Notes: generated from the sequence alone by a model not told the origin. Positions 43,624-55,700 are shown, counted from the first letter of the stretch. The stretch is DNA of 64,000 bases from Diphasiastrum complanatum (GCA_029204225.1 CM055102.1:46225820-46289819), one strand, 5' to 3'. Numbers and translations: made by a program.

Positions 43624-45858
43624 ATGGCCTCCTCATCCTCTGAAGACTCTGGCACCAAGCAGGTGATCCAGCGCGAGATACCCTCCATCACACAAATTTG
43701 GCCATTGCTTTCTAATACCTTGATTCAATCATGGCTTCAGACTGCTGGCCCACTCCTTGAGGCAATGGATTTTTTTTTCGACACTTTTCAATTCTGACAT
43801 TAACACGGGCCTCGCCCTTCATGCTTACACCACCTGGGAAGCGCCGAAGTTGCGTTTCCACTTCCTATACCAAGGTACCACGTACAAGGTATGAATTAAT
43901 GCGGACTCGATGGTCACTGTCGGCATTATGTCCGGTGACCGTCAGCCCATCTCCGATCGTCAGGCAAAAGCCCTGATCAAACCTTTCGTCACCCAGACTA
44001 CACCAGAGATTCCAATCCAATCTAACAATGGTTACCTTATAGAGGCTATCACGGAACCCATCATACAGGCGGCTACGCATCTGTTGAACAACTTTCTAGT
44101 TGTTTCAACATTTTGCAAGGACAGAATCCAGTCCACGCCACTGAGTCAGATAGTGGAACCCTTCTTGGGATTCCATGGCCCCACGGTTGTGCCATACGAC
44201 TGCTGTGTAACTTTGCCTACACACTTCTTGAGACGAAAGTGCACGATTTTTGTCGCTCCAACCTTCTATCTTCCATTGTGCCGCACACTAACCTCTATCC
44301 GCCATCTGTTGCATCCACATCCTCCCGACCAACAAAAGAATGCGGGGCGTTGCCCCTTTCTCCTCATTTTCACCTACCACCAGAAGACGTACCACCACCA
44401 CAGCAGTAACCACTCCATCACCCACCTCCACTTCTTCTTCTGTACAACCTCCTTGTCCTTGTCTCTGTTTCATCCACGACTGCTTCTGTTTCCACTCCCG
44501 TCTCCTTTGTTGATACCACTTCTACTTCTGTTCCATTATCTACTACTCCTTCCATCACTATCACATCCTCCATTGCTCCTGTCTTCACTGTTGCTCCTCT
44601 CCAGTTTAACCCATATGACTCTCAGTTGTCTTTGGACACTTTGGCATGGATACAAGTCATCAACTTCTCACCACCACGCCAAACCATTTTTGCTCCATCT
44701 TCACCTTTCGTGCTCCACACCACACTTCAGTTCCTCTCTGTTCCACCCATTATCTCGTTTGGACAAATAGTCCCCACCCTTGTTTCCACTTTTGTTTCTC
44801 CCACACCACCTGTTTCGCCATCAAAGGTTGTCGAGGGCAACCAACCGTTGCCTGATAATGCATTTGTTCAGACAATTTTCATACCATCACCTGATCAGAC
44901 AGTTCTCACTGCCGCTCTACCAGTCGTCGGGGCCACTACCACACAAGCCCCTCTCAATGCCAGCGTACCGGCTGTTCCAATAGATTTAACGATGGCGTAT
45001 CACACCTTGGGGACGTATATCCAGGAGGCGATAGGAGCCAGGCCACTTTGGACAGCTGGGTACTCCACTTGGCGACAAGCAACACCCAACTACGAGCAGA
45101 ACTCACGAAGCTGCAGCAAGAGCTTCTTATAGCTCAACAACATGAACAAGACGGGCACCGGGAGATCGCCAAGCTGCAGCAGAAGGAGGATGGCCTAAAC
45201 CAATATATTCAAAGCCTCTCCAAAGCGTTGACAGATGCTTCTATGAAGGTTTAGGAGCTTCAGTCCGAAGTGTCCCAACGACTTGCTCCCCTTCAGGCGC
45301 AACTACAAATTATGATGCAGAGAATACGCGCTTGGGGGCGGAAGTGAAAGCCTTACAAAGCGAAAAACTCGCCTGGCTAGCTCAACCTACACCAGACTCA
45401 AGGCCGCTCTCTCAAGCAGAGATGAATCTCTTCAGACATCAAGTACAGGTATATAGCCAAACAACTATCAGGCGGAGTTTGACAAGTATCGGGCAAGCGC
45501 AACTCATGAGCTCGCCCAAGCCAAACAAGCCCTTAAGGCTTGCCAGCAGTACATGGAGAAGAAGACCCAATCCACTCCAGTGGTGATTCCACTGCCACCT
45601 GTTTTTGATGCTGCACAGGCAAGCACTAGCCAGGACCAAGGCCAACAAGCAGCAGGGAGAATAAGTCATGATCAAGGGTCCGAAGGCCAAGACCAAGGAA
45701 CCATTGATACGGGTGATGAAACGCGGGACCAAGGCCAAGACGCAAGTTTGAGCCAAAGCCAAGATGAAGGACAAGCCTCTCATCAAGAGGCTCGTGCACC
45801 ATATCTACCAGTCGGCTACCTGATCCACCAGAGGCGGGCCAAGAAGACTCTCTACTAA
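43624..45858 (+). pseudogene. Extra ORF region between pol and 3' LTR of gypsy C
   Basis: From the ATG at 43,624 (MASSSSEDSGTKQ) a protein-like reading runs about 2.2 kb with a few breaks: a frameshift at a T run near 43,770 and a TGA near 43,892. In order: a globular-looking part (about 200 residues; HAYTTWEAPKLRFHFLYQG, ISDRQAKALIKPF), a Ser/Thr/Pro-rich part (about 44,400-44,950), a coiled coil (about 45,075-45,255; LRAELTKLQQELL), and a Gln/Asp-rich tail (SQDQGQQ repeats) ending at 45,858, 46 bases before the LTR. I do not recognise the family. The position is where env-like or accessory ORFs occur in Athila/Tat elements. Confidence 0.6.
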
Positions 45859-45904
45859 ACCGGCAGAGTGCCGAGGGACCAGCACTACTTCAGGCCGTGG
45901 GTCA

Positions 45905-46722
45905 TGTTAGGGGTATTCCCAACACATTGTAAATAAATAAAATCGACCAATAAAATGTGTTGCGAGGGCATGATATCCTGCGCGTATAAGCCCATGGCTC
46001 AATGAGCACGCAAGTTAAGTTGTAAATAAAATAATAGACTTGGGCCCCTTTGTAATTAAAATAAAACTTGAGGCCCAAAGTCAATTTTAAACTTAGAGTT
46101 TACTTTTTTAGAGTTGGATTGGACTCACATGAATCTTGTGATTTCCAATGTACTTTCTGTGGACCCTTGGATCAAGTTGGATCCAAGATGAATGGATAGG
46201 ATCAATGTAAATATTAGCGAATAGGATTTTGGGGCAAGGGCCTTTCCCATTTATAAAAAGGCACCATTTGTACTCTATTTCCATGCTTAATGAGAAGGAG
46301 AAAACTCTACCAAATTTTGGAGAGAAACATCCTCATTTGCTATTCACTACTTGCTAATGCTTTTGATTGTGTTTTCCATTGCTTTCTAATTTCATGTTTA
46401 TTGGTTGTCTTAGTTAATGTTTCTCCATTAGCAAGCATAAGGAGCATTTGAGCTAACCTCCACTCTCACTCTCTATCTCTCTCTTTCTCTCTTCTCTTTT
46501 CAATCTCTTCTAATCTTCCCTTTCCTTTCACCTACAATCACGATGAAGGTAGTTTAGGAGAGTAGAGTTAGTGGAAGTAGTGTTAATGGTGGTAGAGTTA
46601 GACGAAAAGTAGGGAACTAACTAAAAGTAGCATCTATGCATAGTTAGGTGCCTATCCAGTGAACTAACACTTGTTGACAGGTGGGAGGGCTACTACGATA
46701 GCAGATATTAGGCCCTCCCACA
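45905..46722 (+). repeat. Gypsy C 3' LTR (818 bp)
   Basis: Starts TGTTAGGGGTATTCCCAACA and ends CCCTCCCACA. The last 140 bases match the 5' stub (41,609-41,756), and the first 530 match the inverted fragment at 36,750-37,245. No primer site follows, so it is the 3' copy. Confidence 0.85.
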
Positions 46723-47290
46723 AGTTGACCTCAAGAAACACAAAGTGATCTTGATGGAATTTTTTCCATCATTTTTATTACTCGAACTCGTCGACAGGGA
46801 TTTATAACTTGCCATCAAAGTTTTTCGTTTATCTGTTCACTGTCTTTACTCGCCAGCAAAGTTGAGGCTTGTACTCATACCGATCTACCTTGTACCAGAC
46901 TGGCAAGTTATAAATTTATTACTCGCCCCTCTATTACTCATGCTCAGTTTAACTCACCACTTATTACTTGCCCACTGTGATTACTCGCCGTCATTACTCG
47001 CCCATTGTCTATTACTCGCCCACTGTGATTACTCGCCATCTTTACTCGACCACTCTCTATTACTCGCCCTCTTCCTAAGAATAAAAAATAAAAATAAAAA
47101 AGAGTCTCATCGGCTAGTGACTTGACATGCCAATCACTCGCTCAATCGCATACAAGTCATACCATTACCGAACCCCACCTGTCCGGCACCATAGTTACCA
47201 TTGTTCCTTCACATCAGCCTTTTGTGCCACAGTACATTTGTTGATTCTTGAGTTTGATTGACTTGTTCAATTATGTGTTGTGGTACACAT
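46723..47290. other. Spacer with ATTACTCGCC repeats
   Basis: Between about 46,915 and 47,070 the word ATTACTCGCC or ACTCGCCC recurs about ten times at irregular 13-37-base spacing. This produces a false hydrophobic repeat frame. No gene is seen. Confidence 0.6.
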
Positions 47291-47292
47291 TG

Positions 47293-48570
47293 TCATACAC
47301 TCTGCTTTTGTTGTGGATAAAGCAATTGTGCTTTGCTTCTTACTAGACCAAAAAGGTTTTTCACTAATGGTCTGAATCTTGTCCAAACTTCATGATGAGT
47401 TTTACCTGAGAGGGCTTTCAAACATCTGTTATGGATGTAAACTTCAGTGAAAACAACTTCAGCCCAAAAATGCTTGGCCAGTGATGCATGAGCAAGCATG
47501 CACTTAGCCAATTCAGCTAATGTATGATTCTTCCTCTCGACAAATGAGTTATGAACTGTATACTCTCCTCAAGAATTTATTTCATTTACCAATCTCTTTC
47601 TCTGCATGCTCCTTTAATGCTCTAAAGTGGTTAAATGTCTTTGATTTGTGCTTGATACAAAACTGTTCGTATAGAGTATTTATTATTAAAGGTTATGAAA
47701 TACCTGGCATCTTTCAATGACAAAATTTGCATTGGGCCACATATGTTTGTATGTACAATGTCTAACATATCTTTAGCTACCTGCTGGTGACTTGGTCTAA
47801 ATGGTTTTCTAGCTTGCTTCTCGACAATGCAATCTTGGTAGATAGCTAATTTGACTGTCGTATCTATATAGTCAAAATCAAGCACAATAATAGACTGTTT
47901 AGACATATTCGACATAGAAGCACAATTTAAATGACCAAGTCTATATTGCCAAAGTAATTCTTTATTGATGTGAAAAATAGTATTCATAGCTTGATTGGTA
48001 GAAGAATATCAATGACTTAATTTATACAAGTATCCATGCCTCTTTCCAAGTACTAGGAACTTGTTTGTCCTATCGCTCAACTGATCAAATTTGAATTCTA
48101 CTTTATGTCCAAGATATGTGATTCTACTTATAGATAGCAGATTCATATATAAATTAGATACATGAAGTACATTTGGTAGTAGTTTGAATTGATCATTCGA
48201 TAAGTTCAATCTTACAATGCCTTCACCTTCGATAGCATGTGTGCTATTGTCGCCAAGGTAGATATAAATTAGGTACATGAAGTACATTCGATAGTAGTTT
48301 GAATTGATCATCCGAGAAGTTCAATCTTACATTGCCTTCACCTTCAATAACATGTGTGCTATTGTTGCCAAGGTAGATATATTTTTTGTTACTGTCATTT
48401 GACTTTCTGATGATTCATCATGAACGCATCAAGATCCACTTCCAGAGTGAGAGCATGAGATGTTTATGTAGCTACATTTGCCTATTGATTCAATTGCACC
48501 TTGTTGTTCTTCTCTTTCAATATGTGATAATTTTGAATCTCATGGTTGGTGCACTTGTAGTACTACGCAA
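47293..48570 (-). pseudogene. Copia A remnant, second copy
   Basis: Minus-strand fragments parallel to 12.8-14.2 kb: a knuckle with lost cysteines (YKCTNHEIQN, about 48,530-48,570), LGDNSTHAIEGEGIVRL (near 48,230-48,270), the pre-integrase region with WQYRLGHLN and the integrase start NICGPMQ (47,631-47,987), and the integrase end with HASLAKHFWAEV (47,293-47,511). It contains a tandem duplication of about 125 bases at 48,140-48,380. At 48,570 it joins copia B gag. Confidence 0.78.
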
Positions 48571-48574
48571 TTGT

Positions 48575-48819
48575 TCTTGACTCTGTGACTCCATCCTTAT
48601 CTTCCAAATAGAATAATTGGAGGTAGTTACACTCTCACTTGATTCCAATAGGAAGGAACCCATGTAAGCCATCAAATGTAGTGGAGATACCTTGTAATGA
48701 ACAACAAAGTGTTGCTTCTCTCTCACTATAGAATCCAATAAAGGTTTACTACCAGCTCCTATGTAAGATTTTGCAACAAAATGTGAGATCAACCTCACTA
48801 GGTTTCCAATCTCTCTCAA
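48575..48819 (-). pseudogene. Copia B leader and gag start, second copy
   Basis: The minus strand reads the copia B leader (about 48,670-48,830) and the gag start with SNYSIWKIRMES, then fuses within a single open frame to copia A knuckle sequence at about 48,570. Compare the leader and gag at 29,299-29,679. Confidence 0.75.
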
Positions 48820-49410
48820 ACTAGATCAACCTCTCACTCAAAGATGGAGTATAGTTTGGGTCAAACTCTCTTTAGCACATGGAAATCACTCAAAGAATCC
48901 ACAAATCACTCAAATACAATTGATATGCATGAAACAATGTGGCTATGACCTCAAAACTATGTCTAGATCTGAAATAGATGAGATTGGCAAGCTTTAATAT
49001 GAGATTTTGGATCAAACGAACAAAATATGGATCAAAGCAAAAGTGTCCAACCAATCATAGGTGCCCTACCTACCCTCATACAAAAGGCTATAGCCTTTTA
49101 TTGGCTCATCCAAATGGTATGAAACAAATTGCATCGAAAACTAGACTTTTCTAGCTTTCCAACAAGCTATCAAGCATAGATTTTGGATCTATCTTAGAGG
49201 AAAACTCATCAACCAAACTTTGCTGACCCTCACACGTGTCTGAGCACTGGAATTTGTATAGTACTAGATCAGGTACAATCAATGTCCTATTGACCCTTTT
49301 TGATTGAAAAATCTTAAAATAGATAAAAAAAATGCAACTGGTCTCTCTCAAAATTGATTTCAACGCATAAATCAAGCAAAAATTGATGGATACATTTGAA
49401 TCTTACGCTA

Positions 49411-49422
49411 GCTCTGATACCA
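49411..49422 (-). other. Copia B primer-binding site (copy 2)
   Basis: TGGTATCAGAGC on the minus strand, abutting the LTR at 49,423. Confidence 0.88.
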
Positions 49423-50073
49423 TGTAAAATTTTCACGTGTGTGGGAATGCTACAGGATCTGATTTGATCTTTGAAGACTTTGTGATTGAACCTAGTTCAA
49501 GTGTAGATTGATAATCAAGATTAAACACTCAATTCTATGTCAAGAGCACTAATCTACATGCATAAAACCATCATACAAGTATCTCAAACATGTGGAAGTC
49601 AATTCTTGAAAAACCTAAGTATAAAAACACCTTGCTCTCGGGTAGAGAGAGAAACCAACAATAAGGGCTCAGGTAGATAGAGAAACTGAGATAGACTAGA
49701 AACCTAAAATTTCACTTAGATCTCAAAAAAACTCAAGTACATAATGAAAGTATCAAGCCCTCTAAAAGGAACTCGTGGAGGAGAGTGCTCAAATATGATT
49801 GGACCCCTTTTTCTACTCCTCTCCATGTGATTGGATGACTAACTTAATACTCCTCTAATTTGATTCGACCATATACATAAAATCTCTCTTTTGATTGGAT
49901 CCTTGATCTCATGCCAACACTTTGGAATTGGTCACTCATCAGATATAATCTTGACACTTGTAGTGAGCCTAACTAGCTTGACCTACATCATAAATCACTT
50001 TTGGGCTAATCACATAAATACTTGTGTATTTATTATTTTGCCTCCTAGGCCAAAAATGGCCCTACCACTAGCA
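49423..50073 (-). repeat. Copia B LTR (copy 2)
   Basis: About 651 bp, closely similar to 30,188-30,840 throughout. It ends at CACTAGCA on the plus strand, where the two copies diverge. Confidence 0.75.
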
Positions 50074-50084
50074 CCAAGATTATG

Positions 50085-50985
50085 CTATCAATATGGCCCC
50101 AAGATCATGGTATTCAAGACTAACTCATTTCACATCTCACTTGGATTTATCCTAAGTGACTATGATCCTTTCATGTACTTAAAATTTGTTGCTAATGATC
50201 TTGTCATTCTAATCATTTATGTAGATGACATTATCTTATGTGGAAGTTGTGTGAAACTAGTGTACTTGGTAGTGAGTTTAAAATGCAAAATCTAGGAGAG
50301 CTACTCTACATACCAGGCCTAGAGATTGATCTTTGTCATGATTATGCTTTCATAAGTCAATCTAGATATGCTCTATCAATATTGAAAACGTTTCATATGG
50401 AGAATTGTAAGAGCATAGACACACCTATGGAGCAAATTGTAAAAGATCCATTAAGGGAGATGGAAAATCCTTCGAGGACATCACCCTTTTTAGGAGTCTT
50501 ATTGGCTCCTTGATTTGGTTGTCCATCACTAGGCCTGATTTGAGCTTTTGTGTGCACAAGATAAGTTAATCCATGTAAGATCCCCAGATCTATCATTGGA
50601 AATCGGCCAAGAGAGTCTTGAAGTATATATCTTCAACATATGATTATGGATTGCTCTACAAAAGTGAAGATCTATCAATTTTTGGCTACTCGAACTCGGA
50701 TTTTGCTAGTGACAAGATGGATAAAAAATCTACAAGTGCTTACACTATATTTCTTGGAGGAAATCTCATATCTTGGCTTTCAAAAAAACAAGATACTCTT
50801 TCTCTTTCATCATGTGAGGCCAAGTATAAAGCACTTACAACAACAACAAAAGAGGTGCTATGGATCAAAGAACTTTTATTGGAGCTCAAGTGCACTCCTA
50901 TTAGAAGACATGGTTCATTTGTACTTATGTTTTTTGGAGTTAATGTGAGATACAACATTTTGAGTCACATCGGCATTCTCTCTCT
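50085..50985 (+). pseudogene. Copia B RT and RNase H fragment (copy 2), opposite strand
   Basis: Plus-strand RT with catalytic YVDDIILCG (about 50,220), LGSEFKMQNLGEL, SRYALSILK, then RNase H with YSNSDFASDKMDKKS and SSCEAKYKALTT (50,618-50,900). It is frameshifted but longer than copy 1 (30,880-31,560) at its 3' end. The block upstream of the RSW motif, present in copy 1, is deleted here. Confidence 0.85.
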
Positions 50986-51050
50986 ACCCGAGGCTTGATA
51001 GTTGGTTTCTGTCTCTACCTGAGAGCAAGGCTGTTCCATACTTAGTTTTT
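50975..51050 (+). repeat. Copia B LTR remnant at the 3' side
   Basis: CTCTCTACCCGAGGCTTGAT, then CTACCTGAGAGCAAGG and a TTAGTTTTTG stretch match the middle of the copia B LTR in plus orientation, consistent with the 3' LTR of the plus-strand part. Confidence 0.6.
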
Positions 51051-51052
51051 GT

Positions 51053-51295
51053 TTGACAAGTCTCCATGCATGTGAATGTATTTGTATGAGTGATATATGC
51101 AAAAGGTATTTGGCCATTAAAATAGTGGTTTATACTCCCAATGATACTACAAAAAGATCATCTGCAATGGCCCTTTATTCGGGTTACATAGATATGAGCA
51201 AAAGGAAAGAATTTTTGGATCCATATGAAAGGAGATTGTTTCTTCATGACAATACCATTCGTCTGAATCTTAAAGAGGATGATGATGAAAATTAA
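51053..51295 (+). CDS. Unrecognised short open frame
   Basis: Eighty codons on the plus strand. The second half is protein-like (ALYSGYIDMSKRKEF, ending in an acidic KEDDDEN), but no family comes to mind. It converges on the minus-strand gene ending at 51,325. It may be an exon fragment or chance; the start is arbitrary. Confidence 0.2.
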   Translation: MTSLHACECICMSDICKRYLAIKIVVYTPNDTTKRSSAMALYSGYIDMSKRKEFLDPYERRLFLHDNTIRLNLKEDDDEN

Positions 51296-51468
51296 AGAAT
51301 ATTTTGTAATAGACTATTAATATACTACAAGGATCTCTCTTTTATTATGAATTTGAATGCCTTACGAAAAATTGTAACATTTGGCGAGTTTTTAGCTTGA
51401 TATCTAAATTGTACTCTTCTGTAAAAATACCGAAAAAGTTGAACTAAATATTTATTTTTTGAATTGTG

Positions 51469-51473
51469 TCTGC
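51469..51473. repeat. Target-site duplication TCTGC, left
   Basis: TCTGC lies directly before the LTR start at 51,474 and is repeated at 57,335-57,339 directly after the 3' LTR. Confidence 0.97.
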
Positions 51474-52126
51474 TGTGAAAAATTGTCAACTAGTAGTATT
51501 TTCCTAACTTGAGATTTTGTAGGCCTATGGCCAAATAAAAGTTAGAGATAGGTTCATACATGTATGTAGAGGCCCAAAGTATGTGTACACTACTTTTGAG
51601 GTCACATTAATTAGAGGAGGTCGAGTGTGGAGCTCTTCTATTGGCTCATAATTTGGTGCATTCCTATTTGACCAAATTTCTAGGTATATGGGTGAATCCT
51701 ATTGGACCCCAATTTTAGCCTATCATAAGACAAGTGGCCAAGAGGCACTATGGCTGCTATAAATAGCCATCTCCACGAGTATGTACACATCTCATTTTCA
51801 TTCTATTGAATGAATGTTATGCTCTTTGAAGGTCCATCTTCTTCTCTCTCACTTTTTTGTTCATATCTTGCATTCTAGCCACTAGAATTGTGATTTCTTT
51901 GTTGCTATGGCTTCACACGTGTGAAATGCAGGTTGTAGGCTCTGAAGTACGGACAGGGACAACAAGTTTCTGTTTGTGGAAGCTTATGATCAGATTTTGA
52001 TGTTTAGTTGATGTTTAGTATGCTTAACATCACAATTTCTATCATTTTTTCAATCTAGATGTGCATAACTTCCATGGCCAAGATCTTTATGAAACTTTAG
52101 CATCTTTTGGATCTGAGTTTTTCACA
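51474..52126 (+). repeat. Young copia 5' LTR (653 bp)
   Basis: Starts TGTGAAAAATTGTC and ends TTTTTCACA. It includes a TATAAATA box at 51,758-51,765 that would drive element transcription. Confidence 0.97.
51758..51765 (+). promoter_or_regulatory. LTR TATA box
   Basis: TATAAATA about 285 bases into the 5' LTR, the likely core promoter for the genomic RNA. The same box is in the 3' LTR and could fire into the disrupted gene antisense. Confidence 0.7.
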
Positions 52127-52138
52127 TGGTATCAGAGC
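52127..52138 (+). other. Young copia primer-binding site (tRNA-iMet)
   Basis: TGGTATCAGAGC directly abuts the 5' LTR, an exact initiator-Met complement. Confidence 0.95.
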
Positions 52139-52735
52139 ATTAGGCGGCCAAATGTGCAGGTTTTGCCAGATTTAGAAGAGATTTGTGGGCGAGTTTGCTT
52201 TTGTAGCATTCCAATCAAGTTTCTAGCTAAAAATCTTGTTGATTTATGTGTAGAAATTGGATCTTTGTGATCAAAACATCATTTGTATGCATTTCAATTG
52301 AAGTAGGGCGAATTCCCTCTGTACTTATCAGAATAAGGAGACAAAAATTGTTTTGGAAAGAGGGAGATGCAAGATCCAACAAGATCCTATTAGTTTTCCA
52401 TTCTAGCATATAGTTTTTTGATTCAATTTCTTGCTTCTTCATGTCAAAAACTTCAAAATTGATGTAACCCTCTGATTTTCAGTTTGCTGAATGATTCAAG
52501 AGTGTATTTCAATCTTAGGAGTGAGGGAAAAGCAAGTATATTGAGGTTTGGTCTTGGTTTGATCAAGAAATCATAAAACTAGTGGCTAAAATTAAGGAAA
52601 AAGTGAGGAAAAGAGAGAAAAAGTAAGGTTTTAGGTTCCAAATCTTTGTGATTTCTTCTTGTGTTTCATTTGTTGATTCAAGAGAGTGCTTAGTGCATTG
52701 GAACAAGTCAAAGATCAGAGATCAATCATTGCAAC

Positions 52736-55700
52736 ATGGCTACAAATGGAGGCTACATGTTGGAAAGCAATGATAGGCTTACCTCCCTCAACTATTCTAC
52801 TTGGAAAGTAAGGATGGAGTCTTTGCTTGAGATGAATGAGTTGATGGATATTGTTGTAGGTGTGGAGGAGAGACCTTTGGCACCTCAAGAACAATTGAGG
52901 TATGACAAGAGGGCAAAGAAAGCCCTTCACATGATCAAGATGAATGTGACAAATGAGCTTATCAAAGAGGTTGGTAAGTGCACATCATCTAGTGAAGCTT
53001 GGGAAGCCTTGAAGAAGGTTTATGAATCCAAGTCTACTTCTAGAGTGTTGACTTTAAGAAGGCAAATCTTTTCTTGTATGCAAAAGAAGAGTGAGAATGG
53101 ACATGCTTTTGTTTTGAGAGTTAAAGCATTGAATGATGAGTTAGCATGCATTAATGATGGCATAAATAATGAGGAGCTTGTTCAAGTGATTCTCAATGGC
53201 TTGTTGGATGATCATGCTAATCTTGTTCAAAGTTATGCTATCCAAAAATGTTTACCAAGTGTTGGAGACTTGCAAGAGGTCTTGTTGGCTGAAGAATTCA
53301 GGTTGCAAGCAAGAGTGGGAGCATCTTCTACATCTCAAGGAGGAGAAGAGGAGGCAATGTTCTCTAAAGGCAAGTTCAAGGGCAAAGGTAAAAGCAATTG
53401 GTCTAAAGGGCAAGACCAAGGTGAGCACTCTACTTTTGGCAAAAAGAAGGATAGATCTAAGCTAAAATGTTTCTATTGTGGAGTCAAAGGGCATTTTGCT
53501 AGTGATTGTTTTAAGAAAAAGAGGGATCAAGGGGAAAAGCAAACCAATCTAACTATTGATGAGGGTGGGGATGAGCTTCTTTCAAATGATGCTTTTGTTA
53601 TGTCATCTTGCTTGTTGGCTAATCATGGAGACATTGATCCTTGGTGGATTGATAGTGGAGCCACTTCTCATATGACATATCATAAAGAGTATTTTTCATC
53701 TTTAATGGCATTTGATGGTGATAGGAAGGTAATCTATACCGCAAATGATGGTGAGTGTGCAATCAAGGGGATTGGCACAATTCCTATTTCACTTTCTACA
53801 AATAGGAATATAGAATTGAAAGATGTTTTGCTCATTCCATCCATTACCAAGAACTTACTTAGTGTAAGCCAAATGCTTGACAAAGGATTCAAAGTTGAGT
53901 TTGATGGTGATGCTTGCTTGATCAAAAAGGGGTGTAGTATCATTGCAAAAGGGAAAAGGCAAGGGAAATTGTTCAAGCTTGATGCATGTGTTGTTGCTAA
54001 CCAAGTTGGATGCATGGAAAATGAACAAATGTCAATTCAAGAGGTATGGCATAAAAGGATGGGACATCTCAACTACAAGGCCTTGGAGGTAATAGCCAAA
54101 AAGGAGGTAGTAAGGGGACTTCCCAAGTCTCTTACTTGCTTGAATCATGTTTGTGAAGAATGTGCTTTGTCTAAATCACATAGATTGCCATATACTAGAT
54201 CTATATCTAGATCTAAGATGCCTTTTTCTCTCTTGCATTCGGATATTCATGGTGTTACTACAATTAGCAATGGAGGTGCTAAGATGTATGTAACTTTCAT
54301 TGATGATTTTAGTAGATTTTGTTGGGTTTATCTACTAAAGAGCAAGGATGAGGTGTTTGATGTGTTTGTCAAGTTCAAAGTTGCTATTGAGACTCAATTT
54401 ACAACCAAAATCAAATGCTTGAGGAGCGACAATGGTGGTGAATACATTTCTAACAAATTCAAAGCCTTTTGCGATGAGCATGGGATCAAGAGGGAGTACA
54501 CATGTCCAAGAACACCACAACAAAATGGAGTGGCCGAGAGGAAGAATAGAACCTTGTGTGAGAGTGCAAAGGCAATGAGATTGAATGCTAATCTTCCTAA
54601 ACCTTTTTGGAGTGATGCTTTGTTGTGTGCAAATTTCCTATGCAATAGATGGCCAAGTGTTGTATTGGAAGGAAAAACCCCTTTTGAAGCTTTGTTTGGT
54701 ACGAAGCCTAATGTCAAGTTTCTAAGAACTTTTGGATGCATTTGCTACTTCAACATTACTCTTGATGATAGAACTAAGGAGGATCCATCTTCAAGAAAGG
54801 GCATTTTTGTTGGTTATAGTGAAGTAAGCAAAGCATATAGGATTTATGTTCCTTCAATCAAGAAAGTGTTCACAAGTAGGGATGTCATTTTTGATGAAGG
54901 TAACATTCCAAAAGTTGTTTCAAGTGATGATGGTGTTGTTGCAACTAATGTGCTTGATGACAATGGAGTTGATGACACATTGGATGTGGATGTTGAAGAA
55001 GCCTCTTCAAGTCAAATTCCAAGGAGAACTCCAAGGCATAAAGTGAAACCCTCAAGGCTCACTTATGATGGCAAAGGTAAGCAAGTGGTGGATGGATCCA
55101 ACTATGCTTTCCTAACTTCTTTTGATGTACCTTCATGTGTAGATGAAGCAAGGCAAGAAGAGGAATGGATCCAAGCAATGGATCTTGAGTTTGAAGCACT
55201 TATGAAGAACAACACATGGAGATTGGTGGAGCTTCCAAAGGGCAAAAGTGCAATTGGATGCAAATGGATCTTCAAGGTAAAGACAAATCAAGATGGATCT
55301 ATCAACAAGTTGAAGGCAAGGTTGGTGGCTAAAGGTTATGCTCAAGAGTATGGCATTGACTATGAGGAAACCTTTGCACCCGTGGCAAAGATGGTGAGCA
55401 TAAGAGTAATCATTTCCCTTGCAACTCTTTATGGATGGGATCTTTGGCAATTAGACATTTCTAATGCTTTCTTGAATGGTGATCTTGAAGAGGAAGTCTA
55501 CATGGAGCAACCCGAGAGCTATGTTTCTCATAGCAAGCCTAATCATGTGTGTTTTCTACAAAAAAGTTTGTATGGTCTTAAGCAAGCACCAAGGAGTTGG
55601 TATGCTAGGCTTAACTCTTTTCTACTTTCTCAAAACTTCACTATGAGTGAGTATGATCATTCACTTTACTTTAGAATTAGTGCTAATGATGTTACAATCC

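Larger units (their letters stand above)
41609..46722 (+). mobile_element. Ty3/gypsy element C with deleted pol and extra 3' ORF region
   Basis: A 5' LTR stub (41,609-41,756), a tRNA-Asp-type primer site, a leader, the integrase C-terminal half, a 3.3-kb region with an additional coding-like stretch, then a complete 818-bp 3' LTR (45,905-46,722, TGTTAGG...CCCACA). Gag, protease, RT, RNase H and half of integrase are deleted. The primer-site type and integrase resemble Athila/Tat-group elements, which often carry extra ORFs; that assignment is inference. A related copy with pol pieces begins near 61,560. Confidence 0.82.

Noticed and set aside
43910-44770. 286-codon single frame taken as a complete gene
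   Set aside because: Only its first half is protein-like; the second half is an out-of-frame reading of a Ser/Thr/Pro-rich stretch. Treated as part of the broken region 43,624-45,858.
46862-47125. Leu-rich 87-codon frame
   Set aside because: It is the translation of the ATTACTCGCC short repeat.
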